Source of the DNA: Rathayibacter oskolensis
GTDB taxonomy: Bacteria; Actinomycetota; Actinomycetes; Actinomycetales; Microbacteriaceae
Direction: 5' to 3'
NCBI RefSeq assembly: GCF_900177245.1
Contig: NZ_FXBM01000002.1
Span: 1-64,000 of the forward strand
DNA length: 64,000 bases
The translations under genes were made by a program, and so were the position numbers. Below are positions 26,894-35,451 of this stretch, piece after piece. Position 1 is the first letter of the stretch. Every line of letters begins with the position of its first letter. The notes beneath the pieces were generated by a model. The model saw only the letters and a program-made list of their open reading frames with translations, made no database searches and was not told where the DNA came from.

Positions 26894-27268
26894 TCAGCGG
26901 GCGCGCAGGCCCGCTGCGGCGCGTGCCTCGGCGGGCTCGACGCCCTCGGGGCAGACGATGTCGGTCACCTCGAAGGGGGTCGCCCGCGTGAACGGGATCA
27001 TCTCGATCCCGTCGACGTGGCGCAGCATCACGGAGGCGCCCGTCCCGTCGCGCAGGCTCCGCCGCACCTGCCGCAGGAAGATCCCGGCCATCTCGAGCTC
27101 CACGGTGAAGGCGCGACCGCTCACGTCGATCCGGCAGCCGAGGACCGGCTGACTCGTCGTCGACACGGTGTCGGGCACGTGGCGGGCCTCGGTCGGCTCC
27201 TTCGCCGCGGCGCTCGGGGTGCTCGTGAAGGTGGGCCGGTCGTTCGTTCGCGCGGTCTCGGTCATCAT
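26894..27268 (-). CDS. Small hypothetical protein
   Basis: 124 residues from ATG 27268 (GGAG upstream; a second ATG follows at once at 27265). The first 45 residues are low-complexity Thr/Ala/Glu; the rest (GCRIDVSGRAFTVELEMAGIF, LRDGTGASVMLRHVDGIEMIPF) looks like a compact alpha/beta domain. No family is recognised. It is convergent with the peroxidase gene, 15 nt apart. Confidence 0.65.
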   Translation of the reverse strand: MMTETARTNDRPTFTSTPSAAAKEPTEARHVPDTVSTTSQPVLGCRIDVSGRAFTVELEMAGIFLRQVRRSLRDGTGASVMLRHVDGIEMIPFTRATPFEVTDIVCPEGVEPAEARAAAGLRAR

Positions 27269-27425
27269 CGTCTCCGTCCGTCGTCGCGACCGGCGGAGCA
27301 CCGTCGGTCGCTGAGCACGACGCTACGACCTGACCCTGAGACGGGGGGTGGGCTTGACGAGCGCGAGAATGAGAGGCAGACGGCGCGGGTTCAGGAACCC
27401 TGATGCTGCTCCTGCGGGCCAGGGG

Positions 27426-28226
27426 TCACCCGGCCGGCTCGTCCCACCCGCGCTGCGGCGTCGCGCAGGTCCCCCGGAACACGTACTGCGACGGCAGCTT
27501 GCGCTGGTGCGACGACCAGTCGATCGCCGGCCGCCGCTGCTCCTGAGGCAGGTACCCGAGCCGGTACACCGCCATCAGCTCCAGCGAGTCGGGCACCGCC
27601 AGCAGCGACTCGATCCGCGCCCACGCCCCCGGCACCTCCATCGGGAACGACACGAACTGGATCCCCATCCCGACCTCCACGGTGGTCAGCCACACGTTCT
27701 CCATCGCCGCGCCCATGCTGAACACCGAGTAGAACGACGAGAGCTCGCCCGGCCGGTACTCCGAGCGGTCGAGCATCACGCCCAGCAGCAGCGGCGAGGA
27801 GGCGACCAGCCGCCTGTTCTCCTCGCCGAGCGTCTGCGGCACCCGCAGCGAGTTCATCAGGAACTGCCCGCGCCGGGTGAACACCTGCTTGGTGAACGGC
27901 CGGAGGGGAGCGGGCAGCCGGTCGAAGAGCATGCCGTCGCGTCGCTGCTCCATCTCGTCGGCGCTGAAGCGGAAGTAGGGCTTGTAGCGCTCGAAGAACG
28001 TGCCGTTCGACATCGCGGTCGTCATGCTCGCACCGCTGATCTCGGCGATCCGCTCGATCGTGTCCCGCTCCTCCACGAGCACGAAGCGCCAGGGCTGGCT
28101 GTTCAGCTGCGACGGCGCACGGCCCGCCACCTCCATCAGCAGCCGCTGGTGCTCCTCCGAGACCGGATCGGGGAGGAAGGCGCCGTTGGTGGTCTTGCGC
28201 CGACGGACGACGTCGAGGAATTCCAT
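27426..28226 (-). CDS. Nitroreductase-family protein
   Basis: 266 residues; ATG preceded by GGGAGGAGG. The N-terminus [18 protein letters not shown] and [17 protein letters not shown] are the FMN-phosphate-binding motifs of the nitroreductase fold (Ser/Asn/Gln-Pro-Trp), and [24 protein letters not shown] is the central helix region with flavin contacts; [15 protein letters not shown] is the C-terminal signature. It likely reduces nitro- or quinone-type compounds with NAD(P)H. It is divergent from the acyltransferase. Confidence 0.9.
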   Translation of the reverse strand: MEFLDVVRRRKTTNGAFLPDPVSEEHQRLLMEVAGRAPSQLNSQPWRFVLVEERDTIERIAEISGASMTTAMSNGTFFERYKPYFRFSADEMEQRRDGMLFDRLPAPLRPFTKQVFTRRGQFLMNSLRVPQTLGEENRRLVASSPLLLGVMLDRSEYRPGELSSFYSVFSMGAAMENVWLTTVEVGMGIQFVSFPMEVPGAWARIESLLAVPDSLELMAVYRLGYLPQEQRRPAIDWSSHQRKLPSQYVFRGTCATPQRGWDEPAG

Positions 28227-28407
28227 GACCGCATCCTCCTCCCGCGGGTGCTCGTCTGCCAGGCGCCCAGGCGCCCCGGCGGCCCGGCTGCAGGGCCTCG
28301 CCCGAAACGCGATCGTCTTCCTCCCGTCACGGGCGTGACCCCCTTCAGGGAGCGCTCTGTGCTTAGACTGTGGCTCGCCTCCCCCCTCCCGCCGATCCGA
28401 GGACGCC

Positions 28408-29493
28408 ATGACACTCCCCCCTGCCCCCGCTCCGGGGCGTCGATCCGCCTCCGCCGCGCAGAAGCCGCGGCTCCCCTGGGTCGACGTGGCGAAGGGGATC
28501 GCGATCACCCTCGTCGTCCTCCACCACGCCTGGCAGTTCCTGGGCGCGACGGGCTGGTCGGTCGCCTGGTACGACGCGGTCGACGTGGCGCTGACGACCC
28601 TCCGGATGCCCCTGTTCTTCACGGTGTCGGGCCTGCTCGCCGCGTCCATCGTCACGATGGACTTCAAGACCCTGTTCCGCAAGAAGCTCGCACTGCTGCT
28701 CTACCTCTACCTCCTGTGGTCACTGGTGCGGACGGTGATCTTCAGCTTCGTCCCCTGGCCGCTGAGCGACTTCGATCCGCTCGGCAACTTCTTCCTCGCC
28801 CTCGTCTGGCCCTCGAGCGGCCTCTGGTACCTCTACGCCCTCGTGCTCTTCACGACCATCGCGTGGCTGACCCGCCGGATGCCCCGCTGGATCGTCGTCG
28901 GCGCGGCGACCCTGCTCTCGGTCGCGTTCGCCGCCACCTCGCTGAGCACGAACCTGTGGACCTGGGACGCGATGATCGTCTACCTGCCCTTCTTCCTGGC
29001 CGGGATGTCGTGGCGCGCCGCCATCATCGACTTCGTGGCCCGCGAGAAGTGGTGGCTGCCGACCGTGCTCATCGTGGCGTACCTGGCCATCGAGGCCGTG
29101 GTGCTCCTCACGGGTCGCGGCGTCGGGCTCTCCCGCATCCCGGTGTCGGCGCTCGCCGTCGTCGCCGGCCTGACGCTCTCGGCGCAGATCGCCACGACCT
29201 GGGCCGGGAGGGGCCTCAGCACCCTCGGCCGGCAGACGCTGCCGATCTACGTGCAGCACCCGATCGTCATCGCGATCGTGGTCTTCGTGGTCCCGCCGAT
29301 CCTGCCCGGCTGGGTCGCCCTGTTCGTCGTGGCGGCGTTCGCGATCGCCGTCTCGCTCCTCCTCCACCGCCTCCTGAACCGGTTCCCGGGTGTGTACACC
29401 CTGCCGACGGGCCGCAAGCGGCTCGCGACGCCGCCGGAGCAGCCCCTGGGACCGGGCGCGGGCGAGCGCCGGCGCGATCAGACCCGGTCCTGA
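28408..29493 (+). CDS. Acyltransferase 3-family membrane protein
   Basis: 361 residues, ten or so hydrophobic helices. The opening [20 protein letters not shown] carries the conserved His of acyltransferase 3 enzymes, followed by [12 protein letters not shown] (the R/P-FF-SGL motif). Family members O-acetylate or succinylate surface sugars or lipids, or modify peptidoglycan. GAGGA precedes the ATG, and TAGACT at about 28363 could be its -10 element. No linked glycosyltransferases identify the acceptor. Confidence 0.9.
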   Translation: MTLPPAPAPGRRSASAAQKPRLPWVDVAKGIAITLVVLHHAWQFLGATGWSVAWYDAVDVALTTLRMPLFFTVSGLLAASIVTMDFKTLFRKKLALLLYLYLLWSLVRTVIFSFVPWPLSDFDPLGNFFLALVWPSSGLWYLYALVLFTTIAWLTRRMPRWIVVGAATLLSVAFAATSLSTNLWTWDAMIVYLPFFLAGMSWRAAIIDFVAREKWWLPTVLIVAYLAIEAVVLLTGRGVGLSRIPVSALAVVAGLTLSAQIATTWAGRGLSTLGRQTLPIYVQHPIVIAIVVFVVPPILPGWVALFVVAAFAIAVSLLLHRLLNRFPGVYTLPTGRKRLATPPEQPLGPGAGERRRDQTRS

Positions 29494-29589
29494 AGTCCCC
29501 GGGCGGCTCGGCCGGTCTGCACACCGGGGCTGCCAGGCGGACGGGATACCCTCGCAGAGTCCGCGCCGGTCGACGAAAGAGTGCATGCC

Positions 29590-29802
29590 ATGAAGACGAG
29601 GGTCATCTTCTACCTCATCGGAGGCGTGCTCATCCTCGGCGCGGGGATCTCCTCCGCCACCACGGGCGGGGCGAGCGTCCCCGACCTCATCACGATCGCC
29701 TGCGGGGTGCTGATCCTCGCTCTGGCCGGGTGGCAGTACAGCCGCAGTCACGGCGCGGAGGCGGATCCGCCGAAGGGTCCCGACACTCCCGGCAAGCTCT
29801 AG
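29590..29802 (+). CDS. Small two-helix membrane protein
   Basis: 70 residues from ATG 29590 (GAAAGAG upstream; an in-frame GTG three codons earlier is possible). Two hydrophobic segments (VIFYLIGGVLILGAGI and LITIACGVLILALAGWQY) and a hydrophilic tail. No family is recognised. It may be monocistronic, 96 nt after the acyltransferase. Confidence 0.7.
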   Translation: MKTRVIFYLIGGVLILGAGISSATTGGASVPDLITIACGVLILALAGWQYSRSHGAEADPPKGPDTPGKL

Positions 29803-29824
29803 CGGAGCCGGAGCCGCGCCCGCG

Positions 29825-30157
29825 TCACCGGCGCGAGAGCACGAGCGCGGCCAGCACGAACGGCGCCGCCGCGAGCGCGATCAGCGGATGCCTCCGGCCG
29901 TGCGTCCCCGCGAAGGGGATCACGGCGAGCGGCAGGGCGGCGGGCGCGAGCGCCCGGGCCGCCCGTGGATCCGAGCGCAGCAGGGCGGCGAACGCGACCG
30001 CCGACAGGCTCGCCGTGCAGACGTAGAGCGCGTGGTGGATCCAGTGCCAACGGCCCGTCCGCACGACGCCGGTCGCCACCGCGGCGCCGAGGGCGCAGTT
30101 GGCCGTGTAGCCGAGAGCGGCGGCCGTCATCCAGGCACGCCCGCCGCCCTGCGTCAT
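29825..30157 (-). CDS. Small membrane protein of the type III PKS operon
   Basis: 110 residues, four hydrophobic stretches; His residues cluster at a membrane border (WHWIHHALYV and THGRRHPL). No family is recognised. The ATG overlaps the methyltransferase stop by 4 nt (ATGA), placing it as third gene of the polyketide operon. A role in handling a lipophilic product in the membrane is a guess from context. Confidence 0.75.
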   Translation of the reverse strand: MTQGGGRAWMTAAALGYTANCALGAAVATGVVRTGRWHWIHHALYVCTASLSAVAFAALLRSDPRAARALAPAALPLAVIPFAGTHGRRHPLIALAAAPFVLAALVLSRR

Positions 30158-30864
30158 GACGACTCGCGCGTCAGCAGGAGGCGGTACGGAGCGGCCCGCT
30201 CCACCCGCCAGCCCTCTGGCGCCACCGCGCGCAGCTCGGGTGCCGTGTAGCTCCGGCGGACCGAGAGCGAGCCGTCGTAGTGGAGGAACGATCCGTTCGC
30301 GAGCGGCCGGGTCGCCACGGCGTAGGCGGTGTACGCGAGCCGCGAGCGCTCGATGTCGTTGTGCAGCGCGCGGGGAGCGAGGCGCTCGGTGTCCGCGAGG
30401 AGCGACTGCAGCGCCTCCGGAGAGAGGTGGTGCAGCAGGTGGTTCGACACGACGAGGTCGAACCGCGCGCCCTCCGCCACGAGCTCGGTGCTGCTCGCCC
30501 GCCGGAACTCCACTCCCGCGGGGGCGGGCCGGGAGGTGGCGAAGGCGTAGGCGCGCTCATCCGGATCCGCGGCGGTCAGCGACAGGCGCAGCCCGTCCTC
30601 GCGCGCCCAGCCGGCGAGGGCGCGGGCGATGTCGCCGCCCCCGGAGCCGATGTCGAGCACCCGTGTCGGCCGGTCAGGACTCAGGAGGGGACGCACCCGC
30701 GCCCGGTAGAGCCCGCGCCAGCCGGCGACCAGCCGGTTCACCACCGGGAAGCGCGCGTACGTCGCATCGAGCAGCACGCGGTCGGCGGCGGGGTCGTCCA
30801 TCAGCTCCTCCGCGTGCACCTCGCGTCGCGCGAGGTCGGGCCGGAGGGGCGCACGGACGCTCAC
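30154..30864 (-). CDS. Class I SAM-dependent methyltransferase of the type III PKS operon
   Basis: 236 residues from GTG 30864, which overlaps the PKS stop by 4 nt (GTGA). SAM-binding motif I is VLDIGSGGGDIA, motif II LTAADPDE, and the post-motif FDLVVSNHLLHHLSPE is typical of small-molecule O- or C-methyltransferases. Coupling to the synthase suggests that it methylates the polyketide (often a resorcinol or pyrone hydroxyl). Confidence 0.92.
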   Translation of the reverse strand: MSVRAPLRPDLARREVHAEELMDDPAADRVLLDATYARFPVVNRLVAGWRGLYRARVRPLLSPDRPTRVLDIGSGGGDIARALAGWAREDGLRLSLTAADPDERAYAFATSRPAPAGVEFRRASSTELVAEGARFDLVVSNHLLHHLSPEALQSLLADTERLAPRALHNDIERSRLAYTAYAVATRPLANGSFLHYDGSLSVRRSYTAPELRAVAPEGWRVERAAPYRLLLTRESS

Positions 30865-31976
30865 ACCGCGCTCCGCTTCGTCAGGAGCGCCATCTCGACC
30901 GTCAGACCGGGGCCGAACGCCATCGCGCCGATGCGCTCGCCGTCGGCGGCCTCGCCGTGGAGGAGTCGGCGCAGGATGAACAGGACCGTCGCGCTCGACA
31001 TGTTGCCGTTCGTGCGCAGCACCTCGCGCGAGGGCAGCATCTGCTCGTCGTCGAGGCCGAGCGCGCCCTGCACCCGGTCGAGGATGCTGCGGCCGCCGGG
31101 GTGCACGGCCCAGCGGGCGACCTCGCCGACCGAGACGCCCGCCGCGTCGAGAGGCACGGCGAGCGCCTCCGTGATGTTCTTGCCGATGATCGCGGGGACG
31201 TAGGTGCTCAGCCGCATCGAGAAGCCGTGGTCGCCGATGGTCCACGCCATCTCGTCCTCGCCCTCGGGGGTGAGGGTCGAGGCGAGGGAGTCGATCTCGA
31301 GCACCGGGGTGCCGGGAGCGGCCGGGCGGGCGGTGACGACCGCCGCCGCACCGCCGTCGGCGAAGACCGAGGAGGCGACGATCTGCTCGGGGTCGTTCGA
31401 GCTGGTGAGGTGGATGCTGCACAGCTCGACCGCGACCACCAGCACCACGGCCTCGGGGTCGGCCTCGCAGAAGGCCTGCGCGGCGCGCAGCCCCGGGAAC
31501 GCGCCGTAGCAGCCCATGAAGCCGAGGTGGAAGCGCTGCGTCGACGGAGCGAGGCCGAGCCGGCGCACGAGCTGGTAGTCGGGGCCGGGGGCGTAGAAGC
31601 CGGTGCACGACACGGTGACGACGTGCGTGACGTCGGCCGACGCGAACCCGGCGGCGTCGAGGGCGCGGCGGGCCGCCTCCGTGAAGAGCTCCGGTGCCCG
31701 GGCCGTGTACAGCGCGTTGCGGGTGGCGGTGCCGGGGTCGAGCAGGTGCCCGGACTCCCGGTCGTAGAAGACGCTGCCGCCCTCGTGCTCGCCGCGGTCG
31801 AGCTCGTCGACGACCGTGTTGCGCGTGTCGATCCCGGAGGCGTTGAACGCCGCGCCGATCAGCCGCGACGCGAGGCGGGTGACGCCCGGCTGCTCGGCGA
31901 AGAGGTCGCGGATGCCCGCCTGCTGCAGCACTGTCGGCGGGACCGCGGTCTCGATGCTCCGGATGTGGACGCTCAC
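30861..31976 (-). CDS. Type III polyketide synthase (chalcone/stilbene synthase family)
   Basis: 371 residues. The catalytic triad is clear: Cys156 (LGFMGCYGAF), His292 (WAVHPGGRS) and Asn325 (RTNGNMSSAT). The enzyme condenses malonyl-CoA units onto a starter without an acyl carrier protein, releasing pyrones, resorcinols or similar aromatics. The bacterial alkylresorcinol/alkylpyrone synthases are the closest style, but the starter cannot be read from sequence. First gene of a three-gene coupled operon. Confidence 0.95.
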   Translation of the reverse strand: MSVHIRSIETAVPPTVLQQAGIRDLFAEQPGVTRLASRLIGAAFNASGIDTRNTVVDELDRGEHEGGSVFYDRESGHLLDPGTATRNALYTARAPELFTEAARRALDAAGFASADVTHVVTVSCTGFYAPGPDYQLVRRLGLAPSTQRFHLGFMGCYGAFPGLRAAQAFCEADPEAVVLVVAVELCSIHLTSSNDPEQIVASSVFADGGAAAVVTARPAAPGTPVLEIDSLASTLTPEGEDEMAWTIGDHGFSMRLSTYVPAIIGKNITEALAVPLDAAGVSVGEVARWAVHPGGRSILDRVQGALGLDDEQMLPSREVLRTNGNMSSATVLFILRRLLHGEAADGERIGAMAFGPGLTVEMALLTKRSAV

Positions 31977-32025
31977 CTGCGGGAACCTATCGCACGTTCC
32001 TGCGGGCGAGCGGGGGCCGCGGGGA

Positions 32026-32865
32026 TCAGAGGATCGGCTTCCCGCCGGTCACGGCGATCGTCGACCCGCTCATGTAGCTGGCGTCGTCGGAGGCGAGCAG
32101 CACGTAGGCGTGCGCGACCTCCGCCGGCTGGCCGGGGCGGCCGAGCGGGACCTGCTCGCCGAACTCGGCGACGACCTCCTGCGGCATGGTGGAGGGGATC
32201 AGCGGCGTCCAGATCGGGCCGGGGGCGACGCTGTTCGCGCGGATGCCCTTCGAGCCGAGCGCCTGGGCGAGCGAGGCGGTCATGCTGAGCATCGCCGCCT
32301 TCGTCGCCGCGTAGGGGAGCAGCTGGTACGACGGCTGGTCCGACTGGACGGAGCTCGTCGCGATGATCGAGGCACCGGAGGCCAGGTGCGGCAGCGCGGC
32401 CTTGACCAGGTGGAAGTAGGCGCTGAGGTTCGTGGCCAGGGTGCGGTCCCACTCCTCGTCGGGGATGTCGGTGACCTCCTCGCGGCTCATCTGGAACGCG
32501 GCGTTGCTGACGAGGACCTCGAGGTGCCCGAGCGTGTCGATCGTCGTGGCGACGACCTCGCGGCAGTGGGCGGCGTCGCGCAGGTCGCCCGGGAGCAGGA
32601 GCGCCTCGCGGCCGGCCTCCCGCACCCACGTCGCCGTGTCCTCCGCGTCCTCGTGCTCGTCGAGGTACGAGATCGCGACGTCGGCGCCCTCGCGGGCGAA
32701 GGCGATGGCGACGGCCTTGCCGATCCCGCTGTCGGCGCCGGTGACCAGCGCGACCTTGCCGCTGAGGCGGCCCGTGCCGCGGTAGCTGGTCTCGCCGTGG
32801 TCGGCCTTCGGCGTGAGCTCGGCCTCGGTGCCGGGCGGAGTCTGCTCGGGTGATTCCGGAGTCAT
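32026..32865 (-). CDS. SDR oxidoreductase, general-stress type (second copy)
   Basis: 279 residues; AGAGGA precedes the ATG. TGADSGIG cofactor motif, SNAA in place of NNAG, ATSSVQ and YAATK catalytic residues, PGPIWTPL. The same subfamily as the gene at 6334-7260 but with a shorter N-terminal extension (about 35 residues). The substrate is unknown. It ends 49 nt before the polyketide synthase gene begins and reads the same way, so read-through into that operon is possible. Confidence 0.92.
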   Translation of the reverse strand: MTPESPEQTPPGTEAELTPKADHGETSYRGTGRLSGKVALVTGADSGIGKAVAIAFAREGADVAISYLDEHEDAEDTATWVREAGREALLLPGDLRDAAHCREVVATTIDTLGHLEVLVSNAAFQMSREEVTDIPDEEWDRTLATNLSAYFHLVKAALPHLASGASIIATSSVQSDQPSYQLLPYAATKAAMLSMTASLAQALGSKGIRANSVAPGPIWTPLIPSTMPQEVVAEFGEQVPLGRPGQPAEVAHAYVLLASDDASYMSGSTIAVTGGKPIL

Positions 32866-33016
32866 GGCGGTCCTCTCGTCTGGTGCTTCCATGCAACAGG
32901 GTCCGGCGGCGCCTCCCCAGGGGCTTGACGGCCCCGTCAACCCCGCGACAGCGGAGGGGCCGAGGCCCTTCAATGAGTGCACTGCCGCTACTCCGCGGCC
33001 ATCCGAGGAGGCCCCC

Positions 33017-33769
33017 ATGAGCATGCCCAGCGACCGCGACGGCTCCGACACGAACCGGACCGAGCGTCTGCCCGACACGTCGGCCCACGCCAGCACGGCG
33101 TCCGCGACCGGCAGCGTCCCCTCGAGCACGTCCGCCAGCACGTCGGAGTCCGACGCCGCCCACCGCGCTCCGCTCGACCAGGACTCGGCCGAGGCGAAGC
33201 AGGCCCGGGCCGCCGCGCGGAAGGACATCCACCAGCGCGAGCGCGAGCGCTTCGGCGGGCTCAAGATCGGCTGCGCGTTCTTCGGCTGGCTCGCGGCCAC
33301 CGGCCTCGCGGTGATCCTCACCGCGCTCGTCACGGCGATCGGAGCGGCCGTCGTCGGCACGCAGGACGTCGGCGCCGATCTCGCCGCCGACCCCGCCGCC
33401 TACGGGTGGGTCGGCGCGATCGCGCTGCTGGTGATCCTCCTCGTCGCCTACTACTCGGGCGGTTACGTCGCCGGGCGCATGGCCCGCTTCAACGGAGCGA
33501 AGCAAGGCGTCGCCGTATGGGCGTGGGCGGTCGTCGTCGCGATCCTCGTGGGCATCGCCTCCGCCATCACCGGCGGCAGCGAGGTGCTGTCGGCGATCAG
33601 CGGCTTCCCGACCATCCCGCTCGACGCTGGTGACGCCACGGTCGCCGCGATCGTGACGGCGCTCGCCGCGCTGGTCGTCGCGCTGATCGGTGCGGTGCTC
33701 GGCGGCCTTGCCGGCATGCGCTTCCACCGCCGCGTCGACCGCGAGGGCCTCTCGGGCCTGGCCGTCTGA
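33017..33769 (+). CDS. Membrane protein with Ser/Thr-rich N-terminus
   Basis: 250 residues; GAGGAG lies 6 bases before the ATG. Residues 1-75 are hydrophilic and rich in Ser, Thr and Asp; then four hydrophobic segments with small loops (IGCAFFGWLAATGLAVILTAL, IALLVILLVAYYSGGYVAGRMARF, WAWAVVVAILVGIAS, IVTALAALVVALIGAVLGG). The GGYVAGRMARFNGAKQG segment resembles that of actinobacterial TIGR04086/YrzE-like membrane proteins. Function unknown. Confidence 0.82.
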   Translation: MSMPSDRDGSDTNRTERLPDTSAHASTASATGSVPSSTSASTSESDAAHRAPLDQDSAEAKQARAAARKDIHQRERERFGGLKIGCAFFGWLAATGLAVILTALVTAIGAAVVGTQDVGADLAADPAAYGWVGAIALLVILLVAYYSGGYVAGRMARFNGAKQGVAVWAWAVVVAILVGIASAITGGSEVLSAISGFPTIPLDAGDATVAAIVTALAALVVALIGAVLGGLAGMRFHRRVDREGLSGLAV

Positions 33770-33790
33770 CCCCTGGCGTACGCTCGACCG

Positions 33791-34354
33791 GTGCGCGCTC
33801 GACGGCTCTCCCTCGACCTGGCCGAGTGGCGTCCGCCGCACCGGCTCGAGGCGCTCCGCGACGAGTACCTCGGCTTCCTCGACCTGCACGGTGAGGAGGC
33901 ACTCGAGCGCGGCAGAGGGCCGGAGCACGTCACGGCCAGCTGATTCGTGCTCTCGCCGGAGCTCGACCGGGTGCTGCTCTGCTTCCACCGCAAGGGCCGG
34001 TTCTGGGTCCAGCTCGGCGGGCACATCGAGGCGGGTGACCCCTCCGTCGCCGATGCCGCCGCGCGGGAGGCCCAGGAGGAGAGCGGCCTGCGCGAGCTGA
34101 GGATGCTCGGGCGGCTGCCGGTCGACGTCGACCGGCACGGGCTGGGCGGCGGCTTCGGGCGCTGCAGCCGGCACTGGGATGTGGGCTATGCGGCGATCGC
34201 CGACCCCGCGGAGCCGGTGGTCGTCAGCGACGAGAGCGACGACGTGGCCTGGTGGCCGGTCGATGCGCTGCCGGACGACGTGCCTCCGGGGTTCGCGGCC
34301 CGGCTCGGCGGCGCCGTCGAGGCCGCTCGGGAGTCACCGCGTCCGCGTCCGTGA
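33791..34354 (+). pseudogene. Nudix hydrolase gene with in-frame TGA
   Basis: The frame from GTG 33791 encodes a 50-residue N-terminal helical region ending EHVTAS, then TGA at 33941-33943, then FVLSPELDRVLLCFHRKGRFWVQ and a Nudix box (GGHIEAGD...AREAQEESGL) to the stop at 34354. The two parts align as one Nudix protein of about 187 residues; the stop sits in the first beta strand, where relatives have Ala, Cys or Trp. A one-base change from TGG, TGC or TGT explains it. A shortened product from GTG 33947 would lack the first strand and is unlikely to fold. It could also be a sequencing error. Confidence 0.8.
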
Positions 34355-34368
34355 GGCACGATGGGGCG

Positions 34369-35337
34369 ATGAGCACTGCGGAGCGCCCCGTCGTCGTCCT
34401 CGCCGGCGCGAGCGGATTCCTCGGCACCGACCTCGCCCGTCGATTCGAGGGCGACGGCTGGAGGGTGCGGCGCATCGGCCGCTCCGGCGCCGACGCGCAA
34501 TGGGGAGACGCCGCGGGCGTCACGCGGGCGCTCGACGGCGTGCGGCTGCTCGTGAACCTCGCCGGGAAGAGCGTCGACTGCCGTTACACGGCCGCGAACC
34601 GCGCCGAGATCCTCCGCTCGCGCGTCGAGACGACCCGGGAGCTGCATCGGGCGGTCACCGCGGCGGCGTCGCCTCCGCCCGTCTGGATGAACGCGAGCAC
34701 GGCGACGATCTACCGTCACGAGGAGGAGCGCGCCAACACCGAGCGCGACGGCGTGCTCGGCGAGGGCTTCTCGGTAGACGTCGCCCGGGCGTGGGAGTCG
34801 GCGTTCTTCGCGGGCGCGACCCTGGGCACGCGCCGGGTGGCGCTGCGGATGGCCATCGTGCTCGGCGACGGGCCGGCGACGGCGATCCTGCTGCGGCTCG
34901 CGCGCCTCGGCCTCGGCGGTCCGCAGTACGACGGGCGGTGGCCGGCCACCCGAGCGCGGCGCGAGGCCGGGGTGCACCACGAGTACCGGCCGACGCACGG
35001 GCGGCAGCACTTCAGCTGGATCCACGTCGAGGACGTGTACCGCTCGATCCGGTTCCTCGAGGAGGCGGACCTCGAGGGCCCCGTCAACCTCGCGTCACCG
35101 AATCCCAGCGACAACACCGAGCTGTCGCGGCTGCTGCGCGCCGCCGTCGGGCGCCGCGTGGGCGTACCGGCTCCCCGCTTCGTCCTCGAGCCGGCCACCC
35201 TGCTGCTCCGGACCGAGCCCGAGCTCCTCCTCAAGAGCCGCTGGGTCGTCCCCGCCCGCCTCGAGGACGCCGGCTTCGCCTTCGCCCACCCCCACCTGGC
35301 CGCGGCCCTCCGCGACGTCGCCGCCCCCTCCCGCTGA
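34369..35337 (+). CDS. NAD-dependent epimerase/sugar-nucleotide-like protein, TIGR01777/YfcH group
   Basis: 322 residues. N-terminal Rossmann motif VLAGASGFLGTDLARRF, NLAGKSVDCRYTAANRAEI, and FSWIHVEDV near the C-terminus, the pattern of TIGR01777 (SDR39U1/YfcH) epimerase-like proteins, followed by the DUF1731-type C-terminal segment (RFVLEPATLLLRTEPELLLKSRWVVPARLEDAGF). The catalytic Tyr/Lys pair of classic epimerases is not obvious, which is common in this group. Weak Shine-Dalgarno. Confidence 0.88.
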   Translation: MSTAERPVVVLAGASGFLGTDLARRFEGDGWRVRRIGRSGADAQWGDAAGVTRALDGVRLLVNLAGKSVDCRYTAANRAEILRSRVETTRELHRAVTAAASPPPVWMNASTATIYRHEEERANTERDGVLGEGFSVDVARAWESAFFAGATLGTRRVALRMAIVLGDGPATAILLRLARLGLGGPQYDGRWPATRARREAGVHHEYRPTHGRQHFSWIHVEDVYRSIRFLEEADLEGPVNLASPNPSDNTELSRLLRAAVGRRVGVPAPRFVLEPATLLLRTEPELLLKSRWVVPARLEDAGFAFAHPHLAAALRDVAAPSR

Positions 35338-35374
35338 TCGCACCCTGCGCTGGGCCTGGATCTCGAGTGTCTGA

Positions 35375-35409
35375 AAGTTGTCGTACTCGAGTGTCGAGTA
35401 CGACAACTT
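35375..35409. repeat. Perfect 16-bp palindrome between convergent genes
   Basis: AAGTTGTCGTACTCGA and its exact complement, separated by GTG, lie between the convergent epimerase and purD genes. The sequence is clearly more AT-rich than its surroundings and there is no T-tract on either side. It may act as a bidirectional terminator or be a dispersed palindromic (REP-like) element. Confidence 0.85.
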
Positions 35410-35451
35410 CTGCGGAGTGGACCTCGCTCTGCCGGGAACAGGCTCGAGCGG

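Noticed and set aside
33941-33943. Selenocysteine at the Nudix TGA
   Set aside because: No SECIS-like hairpin was seen directly after the codon, and selenocysteine in a Nudix first strand has no known role; a point mutation is simpler.
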